Assembly: GCF_019635455.1 (NCBI RefSeq)
Contig: NZ_JAHBZJ010000002.1
Span: 368,674 to 432,673 of the forward strand
Direction of reading: 5' to 3'
Length of the DNA stretch: 64,000 bases
Source of the DNA: Sphingomonas sp.
GTDB lineage: Bacteria; Pseudomonadota; Alphaproteobacteria; Sphingomonadales; Sphingomonadaceae
The notes beneath the pieces are model-generated. The model was not told the DNA's origin, ran no database searches, and saw nothing but the letters and a program-made list of their open reading frames with translations. How positions within the stretch are numbered: the stretch's first letter is position 1; every line of letters starts with the position of its first letter. Shown here piece after piece: positions 51,488 through 61,059 of this stretch. Position numbers and translations under genes: made by a program.

Positions 51488-52347
51488 CGGATCTTGGCCC
51501 CCGCGCGGTCGGGATGCAGCGACGTTCCGGCGCGGCCCGAACGGAAGGATTGCGACCAGGTCAGCGGATTCCAGCCGGCGGTGCCGTCGAGGCTGAAGGT
51601 GATGAACTCCGCGCGTCCGCCGATATTCTCGATCGGCACCGGCCCGCCCAGCCCCTGCTCCGCCAGGCTCACCCGGCTGTCGGCGCTGTTGTCGCGATTG
51701 TCGCCCATCAGCCAGACATGGCCGGCGGGAATCCGCACCGGCGCGAAATTGTCGGCGGTGGTGGAGCCGATGTCGATCGTGTCATAGCTGGCGCCGCCGG
51801 GCAGCGTTTCGCGGACGATCGGCACGTTGCAGACCAGATCGCCGGCGGCATCGCGGCCCAGCATGCCGGGATAGTGGGTGCCGTCGCAGGGAAGGTTGAC
51901 GTCAACCTTCAGCGCGCGGGTCCCCAGCTTCTCGCGGGTGACGGGGCGGCCGTTGATATAGACGATGCCGCCATGCATCTCGACCACCTCGCCCGGCAGG
52001 CCGATCACGCGCTTGATATAGTCGCTGCGCGCATCGGTCGGCGTGACGATGACGATGTCGCCGCGCTCGGGCAGATGCCCGAACAGCCGCCCGTGGATGA
52101 ACGGCAGCACGTGAAAGGTGGGGGTGACGTAGGAATAGCCATAGGGATATTTGCTCACGACCAGCCGGTCGCCGACCAGCAGCGTCGGCATCATCGATTC
52201 GGACGGGATGTAGAACGGCTTGGCGACCAGGCTGTGAAAACCCAGCACCGCGATGACGAGCCAGAAGATGCCCTTCACCTCGCCCCACCAGTCGGTGCCG
52301 CGCCCGGCCTCCGCTTCACCTGCCTCCAACGCCAACTCCTCGGCCAT
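51484..52347 (-). CDS. lepB: signal peptidase I
   Basis: The 287-residue inner-membrane protease has one N-terminal helix (IFWLVIAVLGFHSLVA), then the catalytic Ser51 in YIPSESMMPTL, Lys112 in DYIKRVIGLPGE, and the late motif VWLMGDNRDNSADSR. It cleaves Sec and Tat signal peptides on the periplasmic side. It starts 23 nt after the acpS stop. In the alphaproteobacterial order pdxJ-acpS-lepB it is usually followed by rnc and era; here AI-2E, maiA and the receptor follow instead. Confidence 0.95.
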   Translation of the reverse strand: MAEELALEAGEAEAGRGTDWWGEVKGIFWLVIAVLGFHSLVAKPFYIPSESMMPTLLVGDRLVVSKYPYGYSYVTPTFHVLPFIHGRLFGHLPERGDIVIVTPTDARSDYIKRVIGLPGEVVEMHGGIVYINGRPVTREKLGTRALKVDVNLPCDGTHYPGMLGRDAAGDLVCNVPIVRETLPGGASYDTIDIGSTTADNFAPVRIPAGHVWLMGDNRDNSADSRVSLAEQGLGGPVPIENIGGRAEFITFSLDGTAGWNPLTWSQSFRSGRAGTSLHPDRAGAKIR

Positions 52348-52370
52348 TACGCTTCCTCTCGCATCAGGCC

Positions 52371-52775
52371 CTATTGCTCGACCAGGGCCTCGATGATCAC
52401 GAACGCCTGAGCCCAGGGAAAGTCGTCGGTGAGCGTCAGATGCACCTTTACGAGGTGACCCGCCGGCGTCATCGCGTCAAGCCGCGCCCTGGCCCCGCCG
52501 GTCAGCGCCAATGTCGGCGCGCCCGAGGGGGCGTTGACCACGCCGATGTCCCGCATGAAGACACCGGCCTTGAATCCGGTCCCCACCGCCTTCGAAAACG
52601 CCTCCTTGGCAGCGAAGCGTTTGGCGAGCGTCGCGGCATAGTTGAGCGGCCGCTTCGCCGCCTTGCGCAGTTCGACATCGGTGAACACGCGCCGTTCGAA
52701 CCGCAGACCGAACCTGTCGAGCGACGCCTGGATCCGCTCGATATTGCAGAGGTCCGAGCCGATCCCGATGATCAT
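52371..52775 (-). CDS. acpS: holo-acyl-carrier-protein synthase
   Basis: The 134-residue enzyme moves phosphopantetheine from CoA to apo-[19 protein letters not shown] carries the Mg-binding Asp8, and [15 protein letters not shown] carries the second acidic ligand. [23 protein letters not shown] matches the C-terminal part. The ribosome site GGGAGAA is 7-13 nt upstream. The preceding 142-nt gap to pdxJ contains a large inverted repeat whose near arm ends about 25 nt before the start codon. Confidence 0.93.
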   Translation of the reverse strand: MIIGIGSDLCNIERIQASLDRFGLRFERRVFTDVELRKAAKRPLNYAATLAKRFAAKEAFSKAVGTGFKAGVFMRDIGVVNAPSGAPTLALTGGARARLDAMTPAGHLVKVHLTLTDDFPWAQAFVIIEALVEQ

Positions 52776-52800
52776 GCCGCGTTTCTCCCGATCCGGCGAT

Positions 52801-52901
52801 CGGCAGTGCGGCACCGGCCCGCGCCCCCACCCGGCCACCCATCGGCAGGATATTCTGAAATGGGTGACCATGTCGGGGCGCGGGCCGGTGCCGCACTGCC
52901 G
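52801..52901. repeat. large inverted repeat between pdxJ and acpS
   Basis: Two 42-nt arms (52801-52842 and 52860-52901) are reverse complements at 38 of 42 positions; the first 27 pairs from the outside are perfect. The loop is 17 nt. The outer core reads CGGCAGTGCGGCACCGGCCC. In the operon mRNA it would fold into a very stable hairpin directly upstream of the acpS ribosome site. No T-run follows, so it is not a simple terminator. It may be a mobile palindromic repeat (REP/MITE-like) or a processing/stability element. Confidence 0.85.
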
Positions 52902-52917
52902 TCGGGCGCGAAAACGC

Positions 52918-53643
52918 TCACCGCGCCGCGTCCATCAATTCGCGCATCCGCGTCACCACCGGGGCCAACCCGTCGAAGATCGCCTCGCCGATCAGGAAGT
53001 GGCCGATATTCAGCTCGCGCAGCTGCGGGATTGCGGCGATCGGCACGACATTGTCGAAGGTGAGGCCGTGGCCGGCATGCACCTCGATCCCGTTCTTCGC
53101 GGCCAGCGCGGCGGCGTCGGCGATGCGGCGCAGCTCGGCCGTCCGCGCCTCGCCCTCCAGCTCGCAATAGCGGCCGGTATGGATTTCGACGACCGGCGCG
53201 CCAAGCTTCATCGCCGCCTCGATCTGGCGCGGATCGGGTTCGATGAACAGCGACACGCGGATGCGGGCATTGCGCAACTCGGCCACCATCGGGGCGAGCA
53301 TGTTATGCAGCCCGGCGGCGTCCAGCCCCCCCTCGGTCGTGCGTTCCTCGCGCTTTTCCGGGACAATGCACGCGGCGTGCGGCCGGTGGCGCAGGGCGAT
53401 CCCCAGCATCTCGTCGGTCGCCGCCATTTCGAGGTTCAACGGCACCGGCAGTTCGGCGGAAAGGCGCGCGATATCGTCGTCGGTGATGTGCCGGCGATCC
53501 TCGCGCAGATGCGCGGTGATGCCGTCCGCCCCCGCCTGCGCCGCCAGCAATGCCGCACGCACAGGGTCGGGATAGCCGCTTCCGCGCGCGTTCCGCACCG
53601 TCGCGACATGATCGATGTTCACGCCAAGGCGCAGATCGCCCAT
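52918..53643 (-). CDS. pdxJ: pyridoxine 5'-phosphate synthase
   Basis: The 241-residue TIM barrel condenses 1-deoxy-xylulose-5-phosphate with aminoacetone phosphate to pyridoxine phosphate. [74 protein letters not shown] and [12 protein letters not shown] cover all catalytic Glu, His and Arg positions. The ATG shares one base with the pyrE stop (TGATG), so the two are coupled. Confidence 0.95.
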   Translation of the reverse strand: MGDLRLGVNIDHVATVRNARGSGYPDPVRAALLAAQAGADGITAHLREDRRHITDDDIARLSAELPVPLNLEMAATDEMLGIALRHRPHAACIVPEKREERTTEGGLDAAGLHNMLAPMVAELRNARIRVSLFIEPDPRQIEAAMKLGAPVVEIHTGRYCELEGEARTAELRRIADAAALAAKNGIEVHAGHGLTFDNVVPIAAIPQLRELNIGHFLIGEAIFDGLAPVVTRMRELMDAAR

Positions 53644-54227
53644 CAGGCTGCGGCCCGGCTGCCCGGCTTGATCGCCGGGATCGACGCCAGTTCGGGCGGG
53701 AGCGAATCGGGTTCGTAGCTCGGCACGTCGAGCCGGATCAGCGGGAAGAAGGGAACGCCCAGATCCGCCGTGCCGTTCGACCGATCGACCAGGCTGGCGG
53801 CAGCGATCACCGTGCCACCGGCGTCCGCGATCGCCCGGATCGCCTCGCGGCTCGACAGGCCGGTGGTGACGACATCCTCCATCATCAGCACCTCCTGCCC
53901 CGGCGCCAGGCGAAAGCCGCGCCGCAATTCGAAGGTGCCGGTCGGGCGCTCGACGAACATCGCATCGACATTGAGCGCGCGGGCGACCTCCTGTCCGGCG
54001 ATCACCCCGCCCATCGCGGGCGAGACCACCGCGCTGATCCGCGCGCGCAGCTCCGCGGGGATGGTTGCCGCCACCGCCTGAGCCAGCCGCGCCGCGCGGG
54101 CGGGGTTCATCAGGACGCGCGCGCATTGCAGGTAGCGGGGGCTGCGAAGACCCGAGGACAGGATGAAATGCCCCTCCAGCAGCGCCTCCGCCGCGCGGAA
54201 TTCGTCCAGAACCTCCTCGTCGGTCAC
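53643..54227 (-). CDS. pyrE: orotate phosphoribosyltransferase
   Basis: From GTG 54227 (GGGAGGAAAGC just before it) the protein has 194 residues. It joins orotate to PRPP in pyrimidine synthesis. [19 protein letters not shown] is the N-terminal hood, [16 protein letters not shown] the substrate loop, and [14 protein letters not shown] the PRPP-binding motif. GTG is favoured because no ATG lies near and the ribosome site fits. It is the first gene of the seven-gene minus-strand operon and divergent from ctaC. Confidence 0.92.
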   Translation of the reverse strand: MTDEEVLDEFRAAEALLEGHFILSSGLRSPRYLQCARVLMNPARAARLAQAVAATIPAELRARISAVVSPAMGGVIAGQEVARALNVDAMFVERPTGTFELRRGFRLAPGQEVLMMEDVVTTGLSSREAIRAIADAGGTVIAAASLVDRSNGTADLGVPFFPLIRLDVPSYEPDSLPPELASIPAIKPGSRAAA

Positions 54228-54316
54228 GCTTTCCTCCCGGCCCGTCGTGTCGCGTTCGCATCTAGGCGTGTGGCCCGTGTGCCGCAACCGCGCACCAAAA
54301 AGAGCAACCGACGTGC

Positions 54317-54344
54317 TTGAGACGCGCGTTGTTGGTGCTATAGG
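54317..54344 (+). promoter_or_regulatory. candidate sigma-70-type promoter of the ctaC operon
   Basis: TTGAGA (54317-54322) and TATAGG (54339-54344) are 16 bp apart, close to the alphaproteobacterial housekeeping consensus. It sits about 70 bp before the ctaC ATG in the 187-bp divergent gap from pyrE. The -10 element is weak in its last base, so this is a prediction only. Confidence 0.4.
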
Positions 54345-54414
54345 CCAGCGCGAACGGGTGAAATGCGCCTGCGCGACCGGAAACCCGGCGCGTCCCGCAC
54401 AGGGGCAGGGAAAC

Positions 54415-55569
54415 ATGGGGTTGAACGACACGATGCGTATGCATGGATTGAAGGCGATCGTCCTTGCCGCGGGCCTCGCGCTCGCGGGTGGCATCGCACA
54501 GGGCCAGACCGCGCCGGCCGCACCGGCAACGCCCGCGCCGGTGGCTGTGGCGACGCCCGCCGCCGCGACCGCGCCCGGCACGCAAGCCGCGCCGGCTGCC
54601 GCTGCGGCGACGGTCGCCGATCCCACGCTCAACCCCGACGGCTCGCAAAAGGTCGCGCCGGTCGCTGGCATCGGCATGCCGACCCTTGGCCATATCGGCG
54701 TCCAGCCCCAGGTGACGAAGCTGGGTGAGCGCGCCGCCGGCTTCCACAACCACATCCTGCTGCCGATCATCACGGTCATCTCGATCTTCGTGCTGATCCT
54801 GCTGGCCTGGACGATCGTCCGCTATCGGCGCGGGGCGAACCCGACCCCGTCGAAAACCAGCCACAACACCGCGATCGAGATCGTGTGGACGCTGTTCCCC
54901 GTCCTCATCCTCGCCTTCATCGCCTGGCCGTCGATCTCGCTGCTCGCCAAGCAGTTCAAGCCGGCGCCCGACAATGCCGTGACGATCAAGGCGATCGGCA
55001 ACCAGTGGTACTGGTCGTACGAATATCCCGATCATGGCGGCATCGCGATCACCGCGAACATGCTGAAGGAAAAGGATCAGGTTCCGGCGGGGCAGCGGTT
55101 CCGCACCGACGCCGACGGTCCCCGCCTGCTCGCGGTCGACAACCGCATCGTGCTGCCGGTCGGCGTGCCGATCCGCCTGATCGCGACGTCGAACGACGTG
55201 ATCCACAGCTGGGCGATCCCGGCCTTCTGGATCAAGATGGACGCGGTCCCCGGCCGCCTCAACGAAACCAGCTTCACCATCGAAAAGCCGGGCGTGTATT
55301 TCGGCCAGTGTTCCGAACTGTGCGGCGCGCGCCACGGCTTCATGCCGATCGCGGTCGAGGCCGTGGAACCGGCGGTGTTCGCGCAGTGGGTCGCGGCGAA
55401 GGGCGGCAAGATGCCCGCCCCGGGCAAGCCGTCCGACGCCGCGCCGGCTCAGCCGGGCAGCGACAAGGCGGACGCCACCTCGACCCCGGCCACGGGCCTC
55501 GGCCCCGTCACCAACGCGACCGTCGAGGCCGCGACCACCAATCAAGCCGCCACCGGCACTACGGAATAA
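54415..55569 (+). CDS. ctaC: cytochrome c oxidase subunit II
   Basis: The 384-residue protein has a signal peptide, an Ala/Pro-rich spacer, two membrane helices (HNHILLPIITVISIFVLILL and NTAIEIVWTLFPVLILAFIA) and a cupredoxin domain. The electron-entry block GNQWYWSYEYPDHG is present, and the CuA ligands are in DVIHSWAIPAF and FGQCSELCGARHGFMPI (two Cys, two His, Met). There is a long C-terminal Pro/Ala/Thr extension. It accepts electrons from cytochrome c. ATG 54415 follows AGGGGCAGGG. Confidence 0.95.
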   Translation: MGLNDTMRMHGLKAIVLAAGLALAGGIAQGQTAPAAPATPAPVAVATPAAATAPGTQAAPAAAAATVADPTLNPDGSQKVAPVAGIGMPTLGHIGVQPQVTKLGERAAGFHNHILLPIITVISIFVLILLAWTIVRYRRGANPTPSKTSHNTAIEIVWTLFPVLILAFIAWPSISLLAKQFKPAPDNAVTIKAIGNQWYWSYEYPDHGGIAITANMLKEKDQVPAGQRFRTDADGPRLLAVDNRIVLPVGVPIRLIATSNDVIHSWAIPAFWIKMDAVPGRLNETSFTIEKPGVYFGQCSELCGARHGFMPIAVEAVEPAVFAQWVAAKGGKMPAPGKPSDAAPAQPGSDKADATSTPATGLGPVTNATVEAATTNQAATGTTE

Positions 55570-55575
55570 GCAGCC

Positions 55576-57255
55576 ATGACCGACGTAGCTCGCGACGCTT
55601 CCGCATTTGAAGCGCATCATGACCACCACGACGCGCACGGCGATCACCATCCCGGCTTTTTCGCGCGCTGGTTCCTGTCCACCAACCACAAGGACATCGG
55701 CACGCTGTACCTGATCTTCGCGATCGTCGCGGGGATCATCGGCGGCGGCATTTCCGGCATCATGCGCCTCGAACTGGCGCAGCCGGGGATCCAGTATCTC
55801 GGCGCGATCGCCAGCTTCGTGCATGGCAACGAACAGAGCTTCGACGAATCGCTCCATTTCTGGAACGTGCTGATCACCGCGCACGGCCTCATCATGGTGT
55901 TCTTCATGGTGATGCCGGCGATGATCGGCGGCTTCGGCAACTGGTTCGTGCCGATCATGATCGGTGCGCCGGACATGGCGTTCCCGCGCATGAACAACCT
56001 GTCCTTCTGGCTGCTGATCCCGGCGTTCCTGCTGTTGCTCGCCTCACCCTTTTTCGGGGGCGGTGCCGGCACCGGCTGGACGGTCTATGCGCCGCTCTCG
56101 ACCTATGGCGAGCCGGGGCCGAGCGTGGACATGGCGATCCTGTCGCTCCACCTCGCCGGCGCGTCGTCGATCCTCGGCGCGATCAACTTCATCACCACCA
56201 TTTTCAACATGCGCGCGCCGGGCATGACGCTGCACAAGATGCCGCTGTTCGTATGGTCGGTGCTGATCACGGCCTTCCTGCTGCTGCTCGCGCTGCCGGT
56301 GCTGGCCGCGGCGATCACCATGCTGCTGACGGACCGCAATTTCGGCACCACCTTCTACGATCCGGCCGGTGGCGGCGATCCGATCCTGTACCAGCATCTG
56401 TTCTGGTTCTTCGGTCACCCTGAAGTGTATATCATGATCCTGCCGGGCTTCGGCATCATCAGCCAGATCGTCGCGACGTTCAGCCGCAAGCCGGTGTTCG
56501 GCTATCTCGGCATGGCCTATGCCATGGTCGCGATCGGCGTGGTCGGATTCGTCGTGTGGGCGCACCACATGTTCACGACCGGCATGAGCGTGAACGTGAA
56601 GATGTACTTCACCGCCGCGACGATGATCATCGCGGTGCCGACCGGCATCAAGATTTTCAGCTGGATCGCCACCATGTGGGGTGGATCGATGACGTTCAAG
56701 ACCCCGATGGTCTGGGCGATCGGCTTCATCTTCATGTTCACGGTCGGCGGCGTCACCGGCGTCGTGCTCGCCAATGGCGGCGTCGATGACTACATGCACG
56801 ACACCTATTACGTCGTCGCCCACTTCCACTATGTGCTCAGCCTGGGCGCGGTGTTCGGCCTGTTCGCGGGCTTTTACTACTGGTTCCCGAAGATGTCGGG
56901 CCGGATGTACAGCGAACTGCTGGGCCAGCTGCACTTCTGGGTGTTCTTCGTCGGCGTGAACGTGCTGTTCTTCCCGCAGCACTTCCTGGGCCTTCAGGGC
57001 ATGCCGCGCCGCTACCCCGATTATCCGGATGCCTATGCCTATTGGAACCACATCTCCAGCGTGGGCTATGCGATCATGCTGGTCGGCATGGGCTTCTTCT
57101 TCGTGAATATCATCTGGTCGCTGCTCGCGGGCAAGAAGGCTCCGGACAATCCCTGGGGCGAAGGCGCGACGACGCTGGAATGGACGCTGTCCAGCCCGCC
57201 GCCGTTCCACCAGTTCGAAACGCTGCCGGTGATCGAGGACGACAAGCATCACTGA
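55576..57255 (+). CDS. ctaD: cytochrome c oxidase subunit I (aa3 type)
   Basis: The 559-residue catalytic subunit has twelve membrane helices. The N-terminus is His/Asp-rich ([16 protein letters not shown]). [18 protein letters not shown] starts the family core. The haem a/CuB centre is marked by [18 protein letters not shown] (His-Tyr cross-link region) and [17 protein letters not shown] (haem ligands). The Glu of the D-channel is in GHPEVYI. It reduces O2 to water and pumps protons. It lies 6 nt after ctaC. Confidence 0.97.
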   Translation: MTDVARDASAFEAHHDHHDAHGDHHPGFFARWFLSTNHKDIGTLYLIFAIVAGIIGGGISGIMRLELAQPGIQYLGAIASFVHGNEQSFDESLHFWNVLITAHGLIMVFFMVMPAMIGGFGNWFVPIMIGAPDMAFPRMNNLSFWLLIPAFLLLLASPFFGGGAGTGWTVYAPLSTYGEPGPSVDMAILSLHLAGASSILGAINFITTIFNMRAPGMTLHKMPLFVWSVLITAFLLLLALPVLAAAITMLLTDRNFGTTFYDPAGGGDPILYQHLFWFFGHPEVYIMILPGFGIISQIVATFSRKPVFGYLGMAYAMVAIGVVGFVVWAHHMFTTGMSVNVKMYFTAATMIIAVPTGIKIFSWIATMWGGSMTFKTPMVWAIGFIFMFTVGGVTGVVLANGGVDDYMHDTYYVVAHFHYVLSLGAVFGLFAGFYYWFPKMSGRMYSELLGQLHFWVFFVGVNVLFFPQHFLGLQGMPRRYPDYPDAYAYWNHISSVGYAIMLVGMGFFFVNIIWSLLAGKKAPDNPWGEGATTLEWTLSSPPPFHQFETLPVIEDDKHH

Positions 57256-57277
57256 GTCGCGGCATCGCGAACACAGG

Positions 57278-57307
57278 CGAAGCGCTCCGGGAAACCGGGG
57301 CGCTTCG
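57278..57307 (+). terminator. stem-loop with GAAA tetraloop after ctaD
   Basis: CGAAGCGC-T-CCGG (57278-57290) pairs with CCGG-G-GCGCTTCG (57295-57307), giving 13 bp with one T-G wobble and a GAAA tetraloop. It lies 23 nt after the ctaD stop. No T-run follows. It may end or stabilise the ctaC-ctaD message and allow higher output of these two subunits than of the assembly genes. Confidence 0.5.
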
Positions 57308-57351
57308 TCGCATCGGGGGGCGTGCGCCGGCCCGCGCGCGGGGGCGCTGCG

Positions 57352-57990
57352 GTGACCCGGCTCGATCGCCGCCGGCAGATGATCGCGGTGCTGCTTTCGG
57401 CGCTTGCCGGCTATGTCGATTCGGTGGGTTTCATCGCCTCGGGCGGCTATTTCGCCTCGTTCATGAGCGGCAACTCGACCCGGCTGGGCGTGGCGATCGC
57501 CGGCGGGCAGGTGATCGGCATCGCGCTCGCGCTGATCGGCGCATTCCTGTCCGGGGTCGTTCTGGCGACGCTGGTCGCACCGGCCGGCCGGCCGCGCCGG
57601 CGGATGCGGGTGCTGCTGCTGGTATCGGCCTTGCTCGCGGCGGCGGCGGTGAGCGCAGGCATCGTTCCGGTGACCCTGACGCTCGCGTTCGCCGCATGCG
57701 CGATGGGGGCGGAAAACGGCGTCTTTGCCGAGGGCGGGGACACGGTCGGCCTCACCTATATGACCGGCACGCTGGTCAAGGTGGGACAGCGAATCGCCGC
57801 CGCGCTCACCGGCGGCCCGCGCTGGGGATGGGTGCCGCACGCGCTGCTGTGGCTGGGGCTGATCGGTGGCGGGGTGACCGGCGGGCTGACGCATGGCCGA
57901 TTCGGCCTCTCCGCGCTCTGGGCGGCGGCCGCGGTGGCGCTTGCGTTCGCGCTGCTGATCGATCCGATCGAGCGCGCCGCACGCGACTGA
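57352..57990 (+). CDS. DUF1275 (YoaK-like) membrane protein
   Basis: About 212 residues with six hydrophobic segments. The N-terminus [18 protein letters not shown] then [21 protein letters not shown] is the DUF1275 signature (Y-x-D, F-x-S-x-M-S-G-N-x-T). GAENGVF and [16 protein letters not shown] repeat the pattern in the second half. The role is unknown; some members are called transporters. GTG 57352 (GGGG seven bases upstream) and GTG 57322 are alternative starts. It interrupts the usual ctaD-ctaB adjacency. Confidence 0.8.
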   Translation: MTRLDRRRQMIAVLLSALAGYVDSVGFIASGGYFASFMSGNSTRLGVAIAGGQVIGIALALIGAFLSGVVLATLVAPAGRPRRRMRVLLLVSALLAAAAVSAGIVPVTLTLAFAACAMGAENGVFAEGGDTVGLTYMTGTLVKVGQRIAAALTGGPRWGWVPHALLWLGLIGGGVTGGLTHGRFGLSALWAAAAVALAFALLIDPIERAARD

Positions 57991-58040
57991 CCGCTCCGGC
58001 CCTTTCCCCGACGCGGACGCCCCGCTATAGGCGCGCGCAG

Positions 58041-58943
58041 ATGTCCGTCGCCAATCACGCCCTGATCCTGCCCGCCGACTGGCGCGATTTCCTTGCGCTG
58101 ACGAAGCCGCGGGTGATGACGCTCGTCGTCTTCACCGGCCTGTGCGGCATGCTCGCCGCGCCCGCGCCGATCCATCCGGTGATCGGGTTCACCGCGATCC
58201 TGTGCATCGCGCTGGGGGCCGGCGCGGCGGGCGCGCTCAACCAGTGGTATGAAGCCGATCTGGATGCGCAGATGAAGCGGACGCGCGGCCGCCCACTGCC
58301 GGCGGGCCGTATGGACCGGCAATCGGCGCTGCATTTCGGAGTCGGCGTCGCCGCCTTTTCGGTGATTCTGATGGGCCTGGCGGTCAATTATGTCGCCGCC
58401 GGCATCCTGTTGCTTTCGATCCTGTTCTATGTGCTGGTCTATACCGTCTGGCTGAAACGCCGCACGCCCCAGAACATCGTCATCGGCGGCGCGGCCGGCG
58501 CGTTTCCGCCGCTGATCGGATGGGCGGCGGCGACCGGTGACGTCGCGCTGTTGCCGGTGCTGCTGTTCGGCCTCGTCTTCCTGTGGACGCCGCCGCATTT
58601 CTGGGCGCTCGCGCTGTTCGTGAAGACCGATTACGCCAATGCCGGCGTGCCGATGCTTCCGGTCGTCGCCGGCGAGCGCGCGACGCGGGTGCAGATCGGC
58701 CTGTACACCATCCCCATGGCGGTGGCCGCGATCGCACCCTGGCCGCTGGGACTGACCGGCGCGCTCTATGGCGCCACCGCGCTCGTCACCACCGCGCTGT
58801 TCGCCCTGCTTGCGCTGCGGGTGGCGACCCGCATGGCCGGTACGGACGATGCGATGAAGCCGGAAAAGCGCTTGTTCGCCTATTCCATCTCCTATCTCTT
58901 CATCTTGTTCGGCGCGGTCGCCGCCGATAGGTTGCTGGCATGA
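58041..58943 (+). CDS. ctaB: protohaem IX farnesyltransferase (haem O synthase)
   Basis: The 300-residue UbiA-type prenyltransferase has nine helices. [20 protein letters not shown] opens it; [23 protein letters not shown] is the first Asp-rich Mg/diphosphate motif, and [20 protein letters not shown] is the second. It adds farnesyl to haem B to make haem O, the precursor of haem A for CtaD. The stop overlaps the next start by 4 nt. The sequence GCTATAGGCGC just upstream could serve as a -10 element. Confidence 0.95.
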   Translation: MSVANHALILPADWRDFLALTKPRVMTLVVFTGLCGMLAAPAPIHPVIGFTAILCIALGAGAAGALNQWYEADLDAQMKRTRGRPLPAGRMDRQSALHFGVGVAAFSVILMGLAVNYVAAGILLLSILFYVLVYTVWLKRRTPQNIVIGGAAGAFPPLIGWAAATGDVALLPVLLFGLVFLWTPPHFWALALFVKTDYANAGVPMLPVVAGERATRVQIGLYTIPMAVAAIAPWPLGLTGALYGATALVTTALFALLALRVATRMAGTDDAMKPEKRLFAYSISYLFILFGAVAADRLLA

Positions 58944-59086
58944 CCCCGGAGGAAGAAGAAACGATCCGCGCGCGGCAGAAATCGCGCGCCCGGCTGATGG
59001 CGGTGCTGCTGCTCGCGTTCGTGGTGCTCGTCTTTGCGATCAGCATCGTCAAGATTCAGGCGGGCATGCCGCTGCGCGCATCGTGA
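58940..59086 (+). CDS. small CoxF-like oxidase-assembly membrane protein
   Basis: A 48-residue protein starting at ATG 58940 inside the ctaB stop. An acidic/basic N-terminus ([19 protein letters not shown]) is followed by one membrane helix ([18 protein letters not shown]) and a short periplasmic tail. Small one-helix proteins at this place between ctaB and ctaG are typical of alphaproteobacteria (CoxF-like). The stop overlaps ctaG by 4 nt. The function is inferred from position. Confidence 0.75.
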   Translation: MTPEEEETIRARQKSRARLMAVLLLAFVVLVFAISIVKIQAGMPLRAS

Positions 59087-59634
59087 ACGCGCTCGCGCGG
59101 ATCGACCCGAAGCTGCGCACCGCGCTGCTTGGCGTGGTGATCGTCGCGGCGATGACCGGGGTCGCCTTTGCCAGCGTGCCGCTCTACCGCCTGTTCTGCC
59201 AGGTGACCGGCTTTGGCGGGACGACGCAGCGCGCCGATACCGCACCGGGCGCGACCGACCGGCAGGTGACGGTCTCGTTCGACAGCAATGTCAGCCCCAG
59301 GCTGCCCTGGCAGTTCAGGCCGGAAGTGCCGTCTGACCGGATCGCGATCGGCGCGCGCGACATGGCGTTCTTCGTCGCCACCAATGCGGGCAAGACGGCG
59401 ATGACCGGCACCGCCACGTTCAACGTGACGCCTGAGCAGGCGGGGAAGTATTTCACCAAGATCCAGTGTTTCTGCTTCACCCAGCAGACGCTCCAGCCCG
59501 GTGAGACCGTCCGCATGCCGGTGATCTACTATGTCGATCCCAAGATCCTGGACGATCCCGATACCCGGGACGTTCAGAAGATCACGCTTTCCTACACCTT
59601 CTACCCCGCCGATCAGGCCAAGCCCGCGGGCTGA
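59083..59634 (+). CDS. ctaG: cytochrome c oxidase assembly protein CtaG (Cox11)
   Basis: The 183-residue protein starts at GTG 59083, overlapping the small upstream gene. One N-terminal helix (ALLGVVIVAAMTGVAFASVP) anchors a periplasmic immunoglobulin-like domain. The Cu-binding motif is KIQCFCFTQQTL, with an additional conserved Cys in YRLFCQVTGFGG. It delivers copper to the CuB site of CtaD. Confidence 0.94.
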   Translation: MNALARIDPKLRTALLGVVIVAAMTGVAFASVPLYRLFCQVTGFGGTTQRADTAPGATDRQVTVSFDSNVSPRLPWQFRPEVPSDRIAIGARDMAFFVATNAGKTAMTGTATFNVTPEQAGKYFTKIQCFCFTQQTLQPGETVRMPVIYYVDPKILDDPDTRDVQKITLSYTFYPADQAKPAG

Positions 59635-59759
59635 CGCGGCCGTCAGGGCTTCGCACCTGTCCGGCGCGGCGCGCAAGGGCGCGCCAAACCACCATTGCGC
59701 CCACCCCGCTCACCGCTTAAGGCGACGTTGGGAACACGCCATAAGAACAGGGACGGACG

Positions 59760-60668
59760 ATGGCCGGCGCCAAGAACCACGACTACCATATTCTCCCGCC
59801 CAGCCCGTGGCCGATGCTGAGCTCGCTCGCCGCGCTGCTGCTCGCCGCCGGCGGCATCATGTATATGAAGGGCGCCGCGCATGGCGGCTGGGTCGCGCTT
59901 GCGGGTCTGGCCGCGGTGCTGTTCTGCATGGCCTCCTGGTGGGTCGATGTGATCAAGGAAGCGAATTCCGGCGATCACACCCCGGTGGTCCAGCTGCATC
60001 TGCGCTATGGCATGATCCTCTTCATCGCGTCGGAGGTCATGTTCTTCGTCGGCTGGTTCTGGGCATGGTTTGATTTCGCGCTGTTTCCCGCCGCCATCTC
60101 GGTCAGCGGCGAACATGCCAGCGTGGTCGAGGTGTTGCAGAACGCCGTCGCGACCTTTCCGCCCAAGGGCATGGAAGTGCTGAACGCATTCGAACTGCCG
60201 CTTCTCAACACCTTTATCCTGCTCCTGTCCGGCACCACCGTCACCTGGGCGCATCACGGGCTGATCCACAATCAGCGCGGCGGCGAGATGAAGGGGCTGT
60301 GGGGCTTTATCGGCGTCGGTGAGAATGACGTCGTGAAGAAGGGCCTGTGGCTCACGATCATCCTGGGCCTGACCTTCAGCAGCATCCAGGCCTATGAATA
60401 TAGCCACGCACCGTTCGTGTTCGGAAAGTCGAACTATTCCTCGGCCTTTTACATGGCGACCGGATTCCATGGCTTCCACGTCATCGTCGGCACCATCTTC
60501 CTGATGGTCTGCCTGCTGCGCGCCTATAGGGGCGACTTCACCCCGCGCCAGCATTTCGGGTTCGAGGCGGCGGCCTGGTACTGGCATTTCGTCGATGTCG
60601 TCTGGCTGTTCCTGTTCGTGGTCGTCTATGTCTGGGGCAGCTCGGGCGCGCCGGTTCACGGCGGCTGA
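59760..60668 (+). CDS. ctaE: cytochrome c oxidase subunit III
   Basis: The 302-residue protein has seven helices. HDYHILPPSPWPMLSSLAAL opens it; HLRYGMILFIASEVMFFVGWFWAWF and NTFILLLSGTTVTWAHHGLI are the family blocks. FYMATGFHGFHVIVGTIFL and WYWHFVDVVWLFLFVVVYVWG close it. It stabilises the catalytic core and binds lipid. ATG 59760 follows GGGACGG. The 125-bp gap after ctaG contains no further gene. Confidence 0.95.
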   Translation: MAGAKNHDYHILPPSPWPMLSSLAALLLAAGGIMYMKGAAHGGWVALAGLAAVLFCMASWWVDVIKEANSGDHTPVVQLHLRYGMILFIASEVMFFVGWFWAWFDFALFPAAISVSGEHASVVEVLQNAVATFPPKGMEVLNAFELPLLNTFILLLSGTTVTWAHHGLIHNQRGGEMKGLWGFIGVGENDVVKKGLWLTIILGLTFSSIQAYEYSHAPFVFGKSNYSSAFYMATGFHGFHVIVGTIFLMVCLLRAYRGDFTPRQHFGFEAAAWYWHFVDVVWLFLFVVVYVWGSSGAPVHGG

Positions 60669-60684
60669 GCGACGGGAACCGGTC

Positions 60685-61059
60685 ATGGGTGAACCCACGC
60701 CGGTTCCGGTCACCGATTCGGCATTCAAGGGGGCGTGTCCGCAATGCGGCGCGCCCTCGCTGTTTGCCGGCTGGGTGAAATTCGCGCCGCGCTGCCCGAA
60801 TTGCGGTCTCGACCTCGCCGCGTTCAATGTCGGCGATGGGCCGGCCGCGTTCCTGACCCTCATCATCGGCACCATCATCGTCGTCCTGTCGATCGCGCTC
60901 GAACTGTCGGCCAGCCCGCCGGTCTGGGTCCATCTGCTGATCTGGCCGCCGCTCACCCTGGCGCTCGTCATCTTCTCGCTGCGCTGGGCAAAGGGCGCGC
61001 TGATCGCGCTCGAATATCGCAATGCCGCGCGCGAAGGGCGACTGAAGGACCGCCCATGA
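60685..61059 (+). CDS. DUF983 membrane protein with zinc ribbon
   Basis: The 124-residue protein carries a C4 zinc-ribbon (Cys18, Cys21, Cys37, Cys40: ACPQCGAPSLF and PRCPNCGLDL) and two helices (FLTLIIGTIIVVLSIALELS and VHLLIWPPLTLALVIFSL). DUF983 genes sit beside ctaE and SURF1 in alphaproteobacteria, and the protein is presumed to assist oxidase biogenesis. It is linked to SURF1 by ATGA overlap. Confidence 0.85.
   Translation: MGEPTPVPVTDSAFKGACPQCGAPSLFAGWVKFAPRCPNCGLDLAAFNVGDGPAAFLTLIIGTIIVVLSIALELSASPPVWVHLLIWPPLTLALVIFSLRWAKGALIALEYRNAAREGRLKDRP

Noticed and set aside
56044..57894. A 616-codon minus-strand open frame rich in His/Asp/Arg
   Set aside because: It is antisense to ctaD and DUF1275; its composition mirrors membrane-protein codons read backwards.
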